This document shows, in pieces, positions 50,480-60,734 of a stretch of 64,000 bases of DNA. Source of the DNA: BS750m-G62 sp964577175 (GTDB taxonomy: Bacteria > Planctomycetota > Phycisphaerae > FEN-1346); assembly GCA_964577175.1 (NCBI GenBank), contig CAZNYC010000004.1, positions 1 through 64,000 on the forward strand, written 5' to 3'. The position numbers were made by a program, and so were the translations under genes. Under the pieces are notes generated by a model, which searched no databases, was not told the DNA's origin, and saw nothing but the letters and a program-made list of their open reading frames with translations. Numbering within the stretch: position 1 is the stretch's first letter; each line of letters starts with the position of its first letter.

Positions 50480-51445
50480 GTGCCGAGACGTGCCTGGTGG
50501 GTGGTGACGGTCGGCGCGATGATGGTCCTTGGCGGCTGCACGGCGCGGCCGCCGGCGCTTGCGCCCGCCGACCTGCCGCCGCCCGGGGCGATGGCGCTTC
50601 TCGCGCCGGCGGGTCCGGCGCCGGTCCCCGAGGCCGAACCCCTGCCGCGCCCCTCGCCCCCGCCGGCCGCCCCGTCCGCGGCAGGGCCCGAGCGGGTCGT
50701 CCTCGGCCGCAGCGTCGAGGGGCGGCCGCTCGTCCTCTATCGGTTCACCCGGTGGGGCGGTGGGCCGCTCGTCATCGGCGGCATCCACGGCAACGAGCCG
50801 ACCAGCGCCGAGGTGGCTGAGCGCCTCGTCGCGCGGCTGGCCCGGAGCCCGGACGGCCGGGACGAGGCGCCGGTGGCCGTGCTACCCCGCGCCAATCCCG
50901 ACGGTCTGGCGCGCGGCACGCGCGTCAACGCACGGGGCGTGGACCTGAACCGCAACTTCGCGTCGGCGAACTGGCGGCCGCGCCAGGTGGGGCACCCGCG
51001 GTTCGGCGGTCCGCGGCCGGAGAGCGAGCCGGAGACCCGCGCCATCCTCCGCGCCATCGGGATGACCGCGCCGGCGCGGATCGTCTCGATCCATTCCATC
51101 GGCGGCGGGAGGGAGTGCAACAACTTCGACGGACCCGCCGAGTACCTGGCCCGCGCCATGAGCGCCGAGAACGGATACCCGGTTGTGGCGAGCCTGGGCG
51201 CCTGCCGCGGCAGCCTCGGCAACTGGGCCGGCGTGGACCGCGAGGTGCCGATCGTCACCCTCGAATTGCCACGCAACCAACCCGGTCCGGAGGCGTGGGC
51301 GCGGAACCGGTCGGCCCTGATGGCGGTGATCCGGCCGGCACGGACGCCGCCGCGCCTGGCGGCCGATGTGCCCGACGACTCCGAGCGGCCGGCGGACCCC
51401 AACGAAAAGGCGTCGCCCGTGGCCCGGGGGGCCGGGGGAGAATGA
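50480..51445 (+). CDS. Lipoprotein zinc carboxypeptidase (M14, MpaA-like)
   Basis: 321 residues. Starts at a GTG with GGAGG 6 bases upstream. The lipobox VLGGC follows a short signal sequence, then a disordered Pro/Ala linker (~25-70). The M14 fold begins at VLGRSVEGRPLVLYRF; the zinc ligands are H and E in GGIHGNEPTSAEVAERL, and the later H in SIHSIGG; RVNARGVDLNRNFAS is the substrate Arg/Asn block, VTLELP contains the likely catalytic Glu. It matches the MpaA/daptomycin-type group that trims murein peptides, so cell-wall recycling outside the inner membrane is likely. Divergent from the SAM hydrolase gene. The C-terminal ~35 residues are low-complexity. Confidence 0.88.
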   Translation: MPRRAWWVVTVGAMMVLGGCTARPPALAPADLPPPGAMALLAPAGPAPVPEAEPLPRPSPPPAAPSAAGPERVVLGRSVEGRPLVLYRFTRWGGGPLVIGGIHGNEPTSAEVAERLVARLARSPDGRDEAPVAVLPRANPDGLARGTRVNARGVDLNRNFASANWRPRQVGHPRFGGPRPESEPETRAILRAIGMTAPARIVSIHSIGGGRECNNFDGPAEYLARAMSAENGYPVVASLGACRGSLGNWAGVDREVPIVTLELPRNQPGPEAWARNRSALMAVIRPARTPPRLAADVPDDSERPADPNEKASPVARGAGGE

Positions 51446-51561
51446 CGTGTCGGCGGGGGATGGTTCTCGGCCGACGGTGTGTCCCCCTCGGCCCCTCCCG
51501 CTCCCGTCAAGGGAGAGGACATAGGAATCGACCACGCGACGGAGACGGGCGTGCGAATGGA

Positions 51562-53280
51562 CTACTCACTGACGAGGTCGATCGCCGCCCAGTAGCCCGC
51601 CTCGTACATCCATCCGTCGGCGGCGTTGACGAGTTCCAGGTCGACGGTCTTGCCGGCCATCGGCGAGAGGTCCACCTCCACCGTCCGCCACAGGTCCTTG
51701 CAGGTTTTCCTGCTGATCTTCTGGCGGACGAGTTCCCTGTTATTCGCGCGGACGACGAGCGTCCAGTTGCCGCGCGGGTCGTGCCCGACGAGGAGGCGGA
51801 GGGTGGTCTTCCTGCCCCTGGGCACCTCGACCTCACGGACGAGCGAGCAGCCGACCTTCTCACTCAGCGGATGCGTGACGAGGACCTTCTCCTTGCCGCC
51901 CCACTCGTCGCGCAGGCCGGGGTCCATGTCGGCGCCGCAGTTGACGGCCTTCCATCCCTTGGCAAAGGCGGCGACGGCGTCGGAAATGTCCTTTTTGGGG
52001 CAACTGCGCACGGGCGGCGGCGGATGCTTGATCTTCTGCATCTCCGCGTCGGTGAACGTCGAGTTCGCAATCGGGCCGGGGTCGTACGATTTCATGAGGG
52101 CGCTGGGCTCCGGTGTCTCGACGGGGATGACGAAGACCTCCTTGCCGCCCGCCCCCTCGACCTTGCCGCCCATCGTCTTCAGCGCCTCGCGGACGAGGCC
52201 CTTGCATGTATCGATGAGTTTCGGGAAGGTGTACGGCGTGTGACTGAACGTGCCCTTCGGGTTCAGGGCCGAGACGTATTTCTCCGGCAGGTTCTCGAAG
52301 CCGATGGTGGTGAAAAGGATGCCGGCGGCGTTGGAGGGGTTGCAGTCGGAGTCCTGGCCGCAGCGGGTCGAGATGAGGATCGTCTGGTCGGGGTCCCCCT
52401 TGCCGTAGAGCAGGCCCATCAGGATGTAGGCGCCGTTGAGTTTGGCGTCGATGCTGTAGTCGCCCTTGCCGCCGGGAGGGGAGCACAGGTCGTGCGCGTA
52501 CGCCGGGTTCTTGTGGTACTTCTCCTCGATCCACTGCCAGGTCTTCTTCCAGTCATCGGGATTCTTCTCGTACCAGGCGAGGACGTCGCGGACCATCTCG
52601 GCGTACTGGCTCTCGGCGGGGATGCACCCGAGGCCCGCCTTCGCGACGGCGACCATGTCATCCGAGAAGAACGCTTCGGCATACATGCCGCCCACGAACT
52701 GGCCGGCGTAGACGCCGTCGCCGTAGTTCATGAGGCGTCCGAACGTCTCGCCGAGGCGGATGACGAGGTTCGGCATGCCGGGGGCGATGAGGCCCGCGTA
52801 ATCGGCCTCGATCTGGTAATCGATGTCGTCGGCGTGCTGGTTGAACTGCGGGTGACCGGAGTCCGGCGGTGCGATGCCGCGCCGCAGGTTCGTCCGCCCC
52901 GCGTTGTTCGCGTGCCACAGCGGATAGCCGGAGTTGGCGAAGTCGATGCCCGCCTGCCGGATGGAACAGTCCAGGCCGTACTCGGCGAGCGTCTGGATGA
53001 ACGTCAGTTCCACGTAGATGTCGTCCTGGTGGAACTGGTTGATCATCTCGGATTTCCACCGGGGCATCTCGTTTTCGGGGATGATCTCGCCGCGCTTCCG
53101 GAACTCGGTGGGCCCGCCCCATCCGACGCCGGCCATCTGGCCGATCCAGCCCGCCTTCATCCGGCTGACGTATTCCTCCACGGGCAGGCGGCGGACCTTG
53201 TCCGCGCCCTCGGCGCCGGCGGCGGCGAGCAGCACGGCCAGGCCGGCAGCCACGAGCATCCATCGAGTAAACATACGCAT
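51562..53280 (-). CDS. Secreted ADP-ribosylglycohydrolase-fold protein
   Basis: 572 residues. A Sec-type signal peptide (TRWMLVAAGLAVLLAAAGAEG) precedes a DraG-type all-helical domain: GWIGQMAGVGWGGPTEF at the start, the metal-binding DD in FHQDDIYVELTF, and the C-terminal metal block STRCGQDSDCNPSNAAGIL. QHADDIDYQIEAD adds further acidic residues. From about residue 440 a beta-rich domain (VGCSLVREVEVPRGRKTTLRLLVGHDPRGNWTLVVRANN) resembles a carbohydrate-binding module. Exported members of this fold are widespread in planctomycetes and their substrate is not known; removal of ADP-ribose outside the cell would be unusual. AAAGGA precedes the start. Confidence 0.88.
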   Translation of the reverse strand: MRMFTRWMLVAAGLAVLLAAAGAEGADKVRRLPVEEYVSRMKAGWIGQMAGVGWGGPTEFRKRGEIIPENEMPRWKSEMINQFHQDDIYVELTFIQTLAEYGLDCSIRQAGIDFANSGYPLWHANNAGRTNLRRGIAPPDSGHPQFNQHADDIDYQIEADYAGLIAPGMPNLVIRLGETFGRLMNYGDGVYAGQFVGGMYAEAFFSDDMVAVAKAGLGCIPAESQYAEMVRDVLAWYEKNPDDWKKTWQWIEEKYHKNPAYAHDLCSPPGGKGDYSIDAKLNGAYILMGLLYGKGDPDQTILISTRCGQDSDCNPSNAAGILFTTIGFENLPEKYVSALNPKGTFSHTPYTFPKLIDTCKGLVREALKTMGGKVEGAGGKEVFVIPVETPEPSALMKSYDPGPIANSTFTDAEMQKIKHPPPPVRSCPKKDISDAVAAFAKGWKAVNCGADMDPGLRDEWGGKEKVLVTHPLSEKVGCSLVREVEVPRGRKTTLRLLVGHDPRGNWTLVVRANNRELVRQKISRKTCKDLWRTVEVDLSPMAGKTVDLELVNAADGWMYEAGYWAAIDLVSE

Positions 53281-53319
53281 AGCGAGTCCTTTCTTCTTGC
53301 GCGACTTGGCATCCACCGG

Positions 53320-53449
53320 TTAACACTACAACGCTAAGTGGGCGTTTTGCGCGGTGGGTCTGTGCACCCACCTCGCTCGAAATGCCTTTTCCAGGTCTGC
53401 GCGGCGGGTGCGGAGACCCGCCGCGCATGAGTTAGCGTTGTAGTGTTAA
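53320..53449. mobile_element. MITE-like element, copy C, with perfect 18-base inverted ends
   Basis: TTAACACTACAACGCTAA (53320-53337) and its exact inverted copy (53432-53449). Inside are two family-1 hairpins (53349-53376, degenerate; 53399-53426). The right end supplies the TAA stop (53446-53448) of the membrane protein gene that follows. Confidence 0.8.
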
Positions 53450-54366
53450 TTGCCCGCCTCGTCGGCCGGTTCCGGCGCCGATTCGCGCTCCGCCCGTTTC
53501 CGCCGGGCACGCCGGACGAGCGGCACCACGATCCCGTGGACGTACGCCAGCGCCAGGCCGCCCGCCACCACGCCCGTGACGAACGTCTGGACCCAGTTAT
53601 CGTAATCGAAGTGCGGCAGCCAGCGGTACAGTTGACCGAGCCACGTGCTGACGACCACCCACATGCTCACCAGCGCGATGCCCCGCCACCGCGCCGCCGT
53701 CGGCTGCCGGCGCCACAGCAGCATCGCCACCAGCACGACGGGCAGGGCCGCGGCGACCAGGGCCAGGGTGCTCCGCAGCGCGTATCGCAGATGGGCGTCC
53801 TCCCACACCTCGGCGAACGTCTCGCCGACGCCCCAGCCCATTTGGTTGGCGATGTAAGTGGTGACGGTTCGCGGCCAGAGGGAGAAGGGGATGAGGATTC
53901 CCAGGGCGGCGAGTTCGCGTTTCAGCCCGCCGGACGCCTCTTCGGTGGCATCGCCGCGCATCCACCATGCGCTCAGCGCCCCGCACGCGGCGCACACCGC
54001 CGCCAGACCGACGGCGGTGAAGACGGCCACGTCCAGCGTGCCTGGCGACCGGGTCAGGCTTCGCGGCCCCACCAGCAGATTCCCCGCCACGTTGTTGGTG
54101 TAGAGCGCGACGACGGCCCCGACCGCCAGCACGGGCGCCAGGACCGACCACTCCGCCTGCCGCGTCGGAATGTCCGTGTGGTACGCCGTCAGACCAAGCA
54201 CCGCCGCCACCACCACCATCGCCACGGCGGGACCGAAGACCGGCACCAAGATGAACAGGGACGGGGCGTTGACGCGGACGACGGCCATGCTCAGCGGCAC
54301 GACCATCACGATGAGACCGACCGGGAAGAGCACGACGGGCAGCAGGTGATGACGGAAGATGTGCAT
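53446..54366 (-). CDS. Multipass membrane protein of unknown function
   Basis: 306 residues with about eight hydrophobic segments (for example VVLFPVGLIVMVVPLSMAVV and PVFGPAVAMVVVAAVLGL near the start, VLAPVLAVGAVVALYTNNVAG in the middle, and FVTGVVAGGLALAYVHGIVVPLV near the end). A charged tail (RRARRKRAERESAPEPADEAGN) closes it. GGAGG stands just before the ATG at MHIFRHH. No family is recognised. It lies 75 bases downstream of the CaCA exchanger on the same strand, so it may be part of the same cation-transport unit. Its stop codon lies inside the terminal repeat of a MITE-like element, so the native end may have been changed. Confidence 0.75.
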   Translation of the reverse strand: MHIFRHHLLPVVLFPVGLIVMVVPLSMAVVRVNAPSLFILVPVFGPAVAMVVVAAVLGLTAYHTDIPTRQAEWSVLAPVLAVGAVVALYTNNVAGNLLVGPRSLTRSPGTLDVAVFTAVGLAAVCAACGALSAWWMRGDATEEASGGLKRELAALGILIPFSLWPRTVTTYIANQMGWGVGETFAEVWEDAHLRYALRSTLALVAAALPVVLVAMLLWRRQPTAARWRGIALVSMWVVVSTWLGQLYRWLPHFDYDNWVQTFVTGVVAGGLALAYVHGIVVPLVRRARRKRAERESAPEPADEAGN

Positions 54367-54441
54367 GCGGCCTCCGGGTTCCACCACGGATGCCATCCCT
54401 CTCCCCTCCAGAAGGAGGGGGGAGGGAGTCGAAAACAACCC

Positions 54442-55545
54442 TTACTCCAGTCCCGGCAGCGGCACCTTGGCCACCTGCGTCAGCACGATGTAGTACGCCA
54501 CGAACAGGCCCACCAGCGGCACGCCGTGCCAGCGCTTGAACGTGGTATCGCTCGTCCATACGTAGATCCGCACCAGCCCCACCGCCAGGAGCATGACCGG
54601 AAAGTGCAGGTAGAAGAAGTACGGCGACACGTCCAGTGGCACCGCGCTGGCCGAAACGCCCGCCACCAGCAGGACGTTCATGATGTCCGACCCGATGACG
54701 TTGCCGACCAGCACCTCCGGGTGCCCCTTCACGATGGACGCGATGGCCGTCGCCAGTTCCGGCAGGCTCGTCCCGAACGCGACCACGATGACCGCCAGAA
54801 TGTCCGGGGGGACGCCGTGGCGCGTGCAGAGCATGCTGATCGACCCGACCAGCACCTGTGAGGCGGCCACGATGAGGGCCAACCCCGCCAGGGCCTGGAC
54901 CAAATTCCATCCGACGTTCCACCCGGCGCGCCGGCGGTCGGGCCCCTTCTCGTGTGCCGCGATCTCCTCGGCCAGAACCACCGCCTCGGGGTGCTGCCGC
55001 GCCCACCGCACCGAGTAGATCACGTACAGGACAATCAACATGACGAAACCGATCCCCGCCACGCGCGGGATGACGGCCATCTCGATGCCGCCGAACAGAA
55101 TGGCCGTTGTTGTCGCCACCGCCACCAGCAGCACGGCGCTGCCCAAGTGCAGCCACCCGTGGCGGTTCATGACGAAGCGGTCTATGGGCACGCGGGTCAG
55201 CAGGCAACTGATGCCCAGCACCAGGGCCGTGTCGCAAATGGTCGACCCCACCGCGTTGCCGAGGGCGAGGTCCGGCTCCCCCTGGATGGCCGCCATCGCC
55301 GACACGAAGATCTCCGGGCTCGTCGTCCCGATGCTGACGACGGTCGCCCCGATGATGACTTTCGACACGCCCAGCGTCGACGCCAGCCGGGCCCCGCCCG
55401 CGACGACCCGGTCCGCCCCCAGCACGAGGCACACGATGCTGCCGACCGTGTAGAGCCAGAGCAGGGCGTCCGCCTGCTCGAAGAAGGTGTCGGGGATGAG
55501 GTTGGCGAGGATGGGCACCGGGGCGGCTCCGTTGAGCGGCGGCAT
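54442..55545 (-). CDS. Calcium/sodium antiporter (CaCA family)
   Basis: 367 residues, about eleven membrane helices. The two alpha-repeats that form the ion site are clear: IIGATVVSIGTTSPEIFVSAMAAIQGEPDLALGNAVGSTICDTALVLG in the first half and ILAVIVVAFGTSLPELATAIASIVKGHPEVLVGNVIGSDIMNVLLV in the second. That is the YrbG-like exchanger type, which extrudes Ca2+ in exchange for Na+ or K+ across the inner membrane. A cytoplasmic loop lies between the halves (QHPEAVVLAEEIAAHEKGPDRRRAG). It stands between an unknown membrane protein and a P-type ATPase on the same strand, together a likely calcium-efflux group. Confidence 0.93.
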   Translation of the reverse strand: MPPLNGAAPVPILANLIPDTFFEQADALLWLYTVGSIVCLVLGADRVVAGGARLASTLGVSKVIIGATVVSIGTTSPEIFVSAMAAIQGEPDLALGNAVGSTICDTALVLGISCLLTRVPIDRFVMNRHGWLHLGSAVLLVAVATTTAILFGGIEMAVIPRVAGIGFVMLIVLYVIYSVRWARQHPEAVVLAEEIAAHEKGPDRRRAGWNVGWNLVQALAGLALIVAASQVLVGSISMLCTRHGVPPDILAVIVVAFGTSLPELATAIASIVKGHPEVLVGNVIGSDIMNVLLVAGVSASAVPLDVSPYFFYLHFPVMLLAVGLVRIYVWTSDTTFKRWHGVPLVGLFVAYYIVLTQVAKVPLPGLE

Positions 55546-55738
55546 GCTCGGCGTACATTATACGGCACCGCGGCCCGGCGCCCAGCGATTCAGCGCAAGG
55601 CGGAAATCGGAAACAGCAACAGTCGCCGCGCCAACGTCGAGGCGGCCTCGCCAACGCGGAGCCGTCCGTGTTCGCCGGCCGGCCCGCCTTCGCCCTTTGG
55701 GCTGCGGCGGGTAAACTTGCGGGCCGCGCGCCGTTGCC

Positions 55739-58516
55739 CTACGCGCCCTGCGCGACGACCCGCCGCACCACTTTCCACGCCTCCATCGCCGCCAGCGGGA
55801 TGACGCACAGGCCCAGCGCCGTCGCCCACTGTCCGGCCGTCAGGTCCACGGTGTGGCACACGCCCTGGGCGGCGGGCACAAGGACGGCCGCCAGCAGGAC
55901 GCCGGCCGAGAGCACGCACGCCCCGCCCAGGTACAGGTTCGTCAGCGGGTTGATCCGCCAGACGCTGCGCCGGAAACTCCGCGACGCCGGCGCCCGCACG
56001 AGTTCCGAGATCGCGAGCGTCACGAACGCCATCGTCCGCCCGACCTTCTCGCCGCCGTCCGCGAGGCCCAGCCAGAACGACAGGACGAGCGCCAGGCCGA
56101 TGAAGACGGCGTTGAAGGCGATGAACATCATGAGGCCGGGCGTCAGGATGCCCTCGGTCGTCCGCCGCGGCGGGCGGGCCATGATGTCCGGCTCGGGCGG
56201 GTCCATCCCGAGGGCCAGCGCCGGCAGGCCGTCCGTCACCAGGTTGATCAGCAGAATCTGCACCGGCAGCAGCGGCGTGCCCAGGCCGATGAGCACGGGC
56301 ACGAGGACGGCCAGGATCTCGCCCAGGTTGCACGCCAGCAGATACGTGACGAACTTGCGGATGTTGTCGAAGATGACGCGGCCCTGGCGGACGGCCTCCA
56401 CAATGGTGGCGAAGTTGTCGTCCGTCAGGACCACGTCGGCCGCGCTGCGCGCGACGTCCGTTCCCCCGCGGCCCATGGCGACGCCGACGTCCGCCTGCTG
56501 GAGGGCGGGGGCGTCGTTGACGCCGTCGCCGGTCATCGCCACCACCTGCCCCTCGCGCTGCAGGGCCCGGACGATCACCAGTTTCTGCTCCGGCCAGACC
56601 CGGGCGAAGACGCGAATCCGCCGGATACGGCCGGCCAGGTGCGACTCCTGCACCTCCGAGAGGGCCGGGCCCGTCAGGCACTCGTCGCCCTCGTCGAGCA
56701 TCCCCAGGTTCCGGGCGATCGCTTCCGCCGTCCGCACGTTGTCGCCCGTGACCATGATGGTGCGGATGCCCGCGCCCGCCGCCGCGCGGAGGGCGCCGGC
56801 CGCCTCGGGACGGGCGGCGTCGCGCATTCCCACCAGGCCCACCAGGACGAGGTCCCCCTCGTCCGCCTCGCTCACCGTCCCCGCGCCGTCGAGGTCCTTG
56901 AAGGCGAACGCCAGGACGCGCAGGGCCTCGTCGGCCATGGCGTCGAGCGCCGTCTCGGCCCGGGCGCGGGCGGCCTCGTCGAGGGGGGCGGCCTCGCCGC
57001 CCGTCGCCAGGTGCCGGCTGCACAGCGGCAGCACCACGTCCGGGGCGCCCTTGACGAGCAGCCGCCGCCGGCTGTTGATCGTATGGACCGTGCTCATCCG
57101 TTTGCGGTCGGAGTCGAACGGCACCTCGTCCAGCCGCCCGTGCCGGGTGCGGAGCGCGGCGGCGTCGGCGTCCTCGCGGGCGGCGAAATCCAGCAGCGCC
57201 AGTTCCGTCGGGTCGCCCAGGCGCTCGGTCTCGCCGCCGGCCGTCTCGATGCGGGCATCGTTGCACAGGACCGCCACCTCCAGCAGCCGGTCCAGGGCGG
57301 GACGGGCGCGGCGGGTCTCCGCACCCGCCGCGCCGGATGCACTGGCGGTCGAGCCGCCAGTGGCACCCGCCGGGATCGGCCCGCCCTCGTCATCGGCGAG
57401 CCAGACCGACGTGACGCCCATCCGGTTCTCGGTCAGCGTGCCGGTCTTGTCCGTGCAGATGGTGGTGGTGCAGCCGAGGGTCTCGACGGCGGGCAGTTCC
57501 CGCACGATAGCCCGGTGGACGCTCATCCGCCGCACGCCCACCGCCAGGATAACCGTGACGATGGCGGGCAGGCCCTCCGGAATGGCCGCCACCGCCAGGC
57601 TGACCGCCGCCAGAAACATCTCGAACCATGGCATGCCGCGCACGACGCCCAGGACGAACGTCAAGGCGCAGATGCCGAGCGTGACGACGCCGAGCAGCCG
57701 TCCGAACCGCGCCAGGCGCCGCTGGAGCGGCGTGGCGATTTCCTCGCCCGCCGCCAGCAGCCCGGCGATGCGGCCGATCTCGCGCGCCGCCCCCGTCGCG
57801 ACCACGAGGCCCGTCCCCCGGCCGTAGGCGACCGTCGTCCCGGCGTAGGCCATGGAGGCGCGGGCGGCGAGGGCGGCGTCGGCCGCAACCGGCTCGGCGG
57901 TCTTCGCGACGGCCTCCGATTCGCCCGTCAGGCTCGACTCATCCGTGCGCAGGCTGTGGGCTTCCACGAGGCGCAGGTCCGCCGCCACGTAGTCGCCCTC
58001 GCGGAGGACCACGAGGTCGCCCGGCACGACGGCCTCGCTGCTGACGCGTGCGGCCGCGCCGCCGCGCACGACCTCGCAGTCCGGCACGGTCATCCGCTTC
58101 AGGGCCGCAAGGGCCCGCCCCGCCCGTTTCTCCTGCGACGCCCCGAGCAGGGCGTTCAGCAGGAGGATGGCGGCGATGGCGACGGCGTCGGTCACCTCCC
58201 CCAGGGCCAGCGACACCAGCGCCGCCCCCACCAGCACCAGGACCAGGAAGTCCTTGAACTGCCTGGCGAACATGCCGAGGAAGGTCTGCGGCTTCTCCAT
58301 GGGGAGGGCGTTCGGGCCGTAACGGGCAAGACGCGCCGCGGCCTCCTCCGCCGACAGGCCGCGCTCCGGGTCCGTCCCGAGCGCCTCGGCGACCGCGGGC
58401 GCGGGCAGGGCGTGCCAGTCAGGCGCCGACTGGCCAACCGCGGGCGACGGGCCGGACGGATCGGCGGGTGCGGCGCCGTCGGTCTCTTCGGATGGGTTGG
58501 GGGGCGATTCGCTCAC
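55739..58516 (-). CDS. P-type cation (Ca2+-type) ATPase
   Basis: 925 residues. Starts at a GTG with GGAGAG 8 bases upstream. Long acidic N-terminus, then the actuator domain with LTGES, PEGLPAIVTVILAVGVRRMS (M4 ion site), phosphorylation motif D356-KTGTLTEN, KGAPD nucleotide-binding, MTGDGVNDAPALQQADVGVAMG hinge and M5-M6 with NLVTDGLPALALGMDPPE. The motif set is that of the P2A (SERCA/PMR1) group. Residues about 381-405 of the nucleotide-binding domain (within AGATGGSTASASGAAGAETR) are encoded by two intergenic-type hairpin repeats inserted in frame. It probably exports Ca2+ from the cytoplasm and is close to a CaCA exchanger gene. Downstream gap to the exchanger is 193 bases. Confidence 0.93.
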   Translation of the reverse strand: MSESPPNPSEETDGAAPADPSGPSPAVGQSAPDWHALPAPAVAEALGTDPERGLSAEEAAARLARYGPNALPMEKPQTFLGMFARQFKDFLVLVLVGAALVSLALGEVTDAVAIAAILLLNALLGASQEKRAGRALAALKRMTVPDCEVVRGGAAARVSSEAVVPGDLVVLREGDYVAADLRLVEAHSLRTDESSLTGESEAVAKTAEPVAADAALAARASMAYAGTTVAYGRGTGLVVATGAAREIGRIAGLLAAGEEIATPLQRRLARFGRLLGVVTLGICALTFVLGVVRGMPWFEMFLAAVSLAVAAIPEGLPAIVTVILAVGVRRMSVHRAIVRELPAVETLGCTTTICTDKTGTLTENRMGVTSVWLADDEGGPIPAGATGGSTASASGAAGAETRRARPALDRLLEVAVLCNDARIETAGGETERLGDPTELALLDFAAREDADAAALRTRHGRLDEVPFDSDRKRMSTVHTINSRRRLLVKGAPDVVLPLCSRHLATGGEAAPLDEAARARAETALDAMADEALRVLAFAFKDLDGAGTVSEADEGDLVLVGLVGMRDAARPEAAGALRAAAGAGIRTIMVTGDNVRTAEAIARNLGMLDEGDECLTGPALSEVQESHLAGRIRRIRVFARVWPEQKLVIVRALQREGQVVAMTGDGVNDAPALQQADVGVAMGRGGTDVARSAADVVLTDDNFATIVEAVRQGRVIFDNIRKFVTYLLACNLGEILAVLVPVLIGLGTPLLPVQILLINLVTDGLPALALGMDPPEPDIMARPPRRTTEGILTPGLMMFIAFNAVFIGLALVLSFWLGLADGGEKVGRTMAFVTLAISELVRAPASRSFRRSVWRINPLTNLYLGGACVLSAGVLLAAVLVPAAQGVCHTVDLTAGQWATALGLCVIPLAAMEAWKVVRRVVAQGA
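57306..57367. repeat. Family-1 plus family-2 hairpins inside the P-type ATPase gene
   Basis: GCGCGGCGGG and CCCGCCGCGC around TCTCCGCA (57306-57333), directly followed by CACTGGCGG/CCGCCAGTG with GTGGCACC-type tail (57340-57367). They keep the reading frame open and encode a Gly/Ala/Thr/Ser-rich linker. Confidence 0.85.
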
Positions 58517-59137
58517 GCAGCCGTCTCTCCGTGCGACCGGCCTCGGGACGGCCACGTTGTACGCGGCGGGGCGGCGGTTTGCAACAAGATACGGGAGGGC
58601 GAATGCTCAATGTCCAATGCCAAATGCCAAATGCCCAAGTAGGCCTGCGGCCTGTGTAAAACGGCGGGCGCACGTGCGTCGTCACGGCCGGGCGGGCAAC
58701 GATGTCATTCTGAGGAGGCCTTCAGGCCGACGAAGAATCTCGCCGTGGCCGTTCGGTGTCTGGCACTTTATGGTTTGAAAGGTGCCTGAAACCTTTCCGC
58801 AGCCGCCCCTCCGGGGCTCTTGGGGCATTGGGCCGGACGTGATCCCCGCCCGTGCGGGCGGGGCTACTGGCAAGCGCTCCTGACGGGGCTTGGGCGAGGG
58901 GAAAGGGTCGAACGAAGCGCTCCGGTCAGCCTCGACTTTCGCGCTCGAGGCAACCTGGCCCATTTCCCGGCCGGGCCCCGCACAAGCGGCCCCAGCGCGG
59001 CGCGGGGTCCCGGGTTCCCGTTGAGCCGGCGACCGAAGGTCGCCGCGAACCGCAGATTGAGTGCGGCGGGTGCGGAGACCCGCCGCGCAACATTTCCGGC
59101 CCATACGTACGGCCGGACAAGACCGGCCGTGGCACGT
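58517..59137. other. 621-base intergenic region rich in repeats
   Basis: No gene seen. It contains a low-complexity AATGCCAAATGCC tract (about 58610-58640), a GTCATTCTGAGGAGG...CGACGAAGAATCTC hairpin block (58703-58743) of a kind common between genes of many bacteria, a family-3 hairpin in reverse orientation (59020-59047, GTTGAGCCGGCGAC), a family-1 hairpin (59061-59088) and a family-2 hairpin with GTGGCACGT (59109-59137). Confidence 0.55.
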
Positions 59138-60523
<1,386 letters not shown>

Positions 60524-60635
60524 GGAAGCCTCCTTGGGAAGGCAGGCATCAGGCAATCGGTATTCGGCATGAGGCAACGGCAACCTCAACAACCATATTC
60601 AGCCGCCGGGTTTGCCCGGTGCGTTCCACACGTCA

Positions 60636-60716
60636 CACGGCCGGACAAGACCGGCCGTGGCACGTGGTGCGCTGCGCCCGCCTTGCGCAGCGCGGCGGTG
60701 CGGAGACCCGCCGCGC
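60636..60716. repeat. Family-2 and family-1 hairpins
   Basis: CACGGCCGGACAAGACCGGC followed by GTGGCACGT (60636-60665), and GCGCGGCGG/CCCGCCGCGC around GTGCGGAGA (60690-60716). They fill the space between the DUF4159 gene and MoxR. Confidence 0.75.
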
Positions 60717-60734
60717 ACCTGTTCACGGTGCAGC

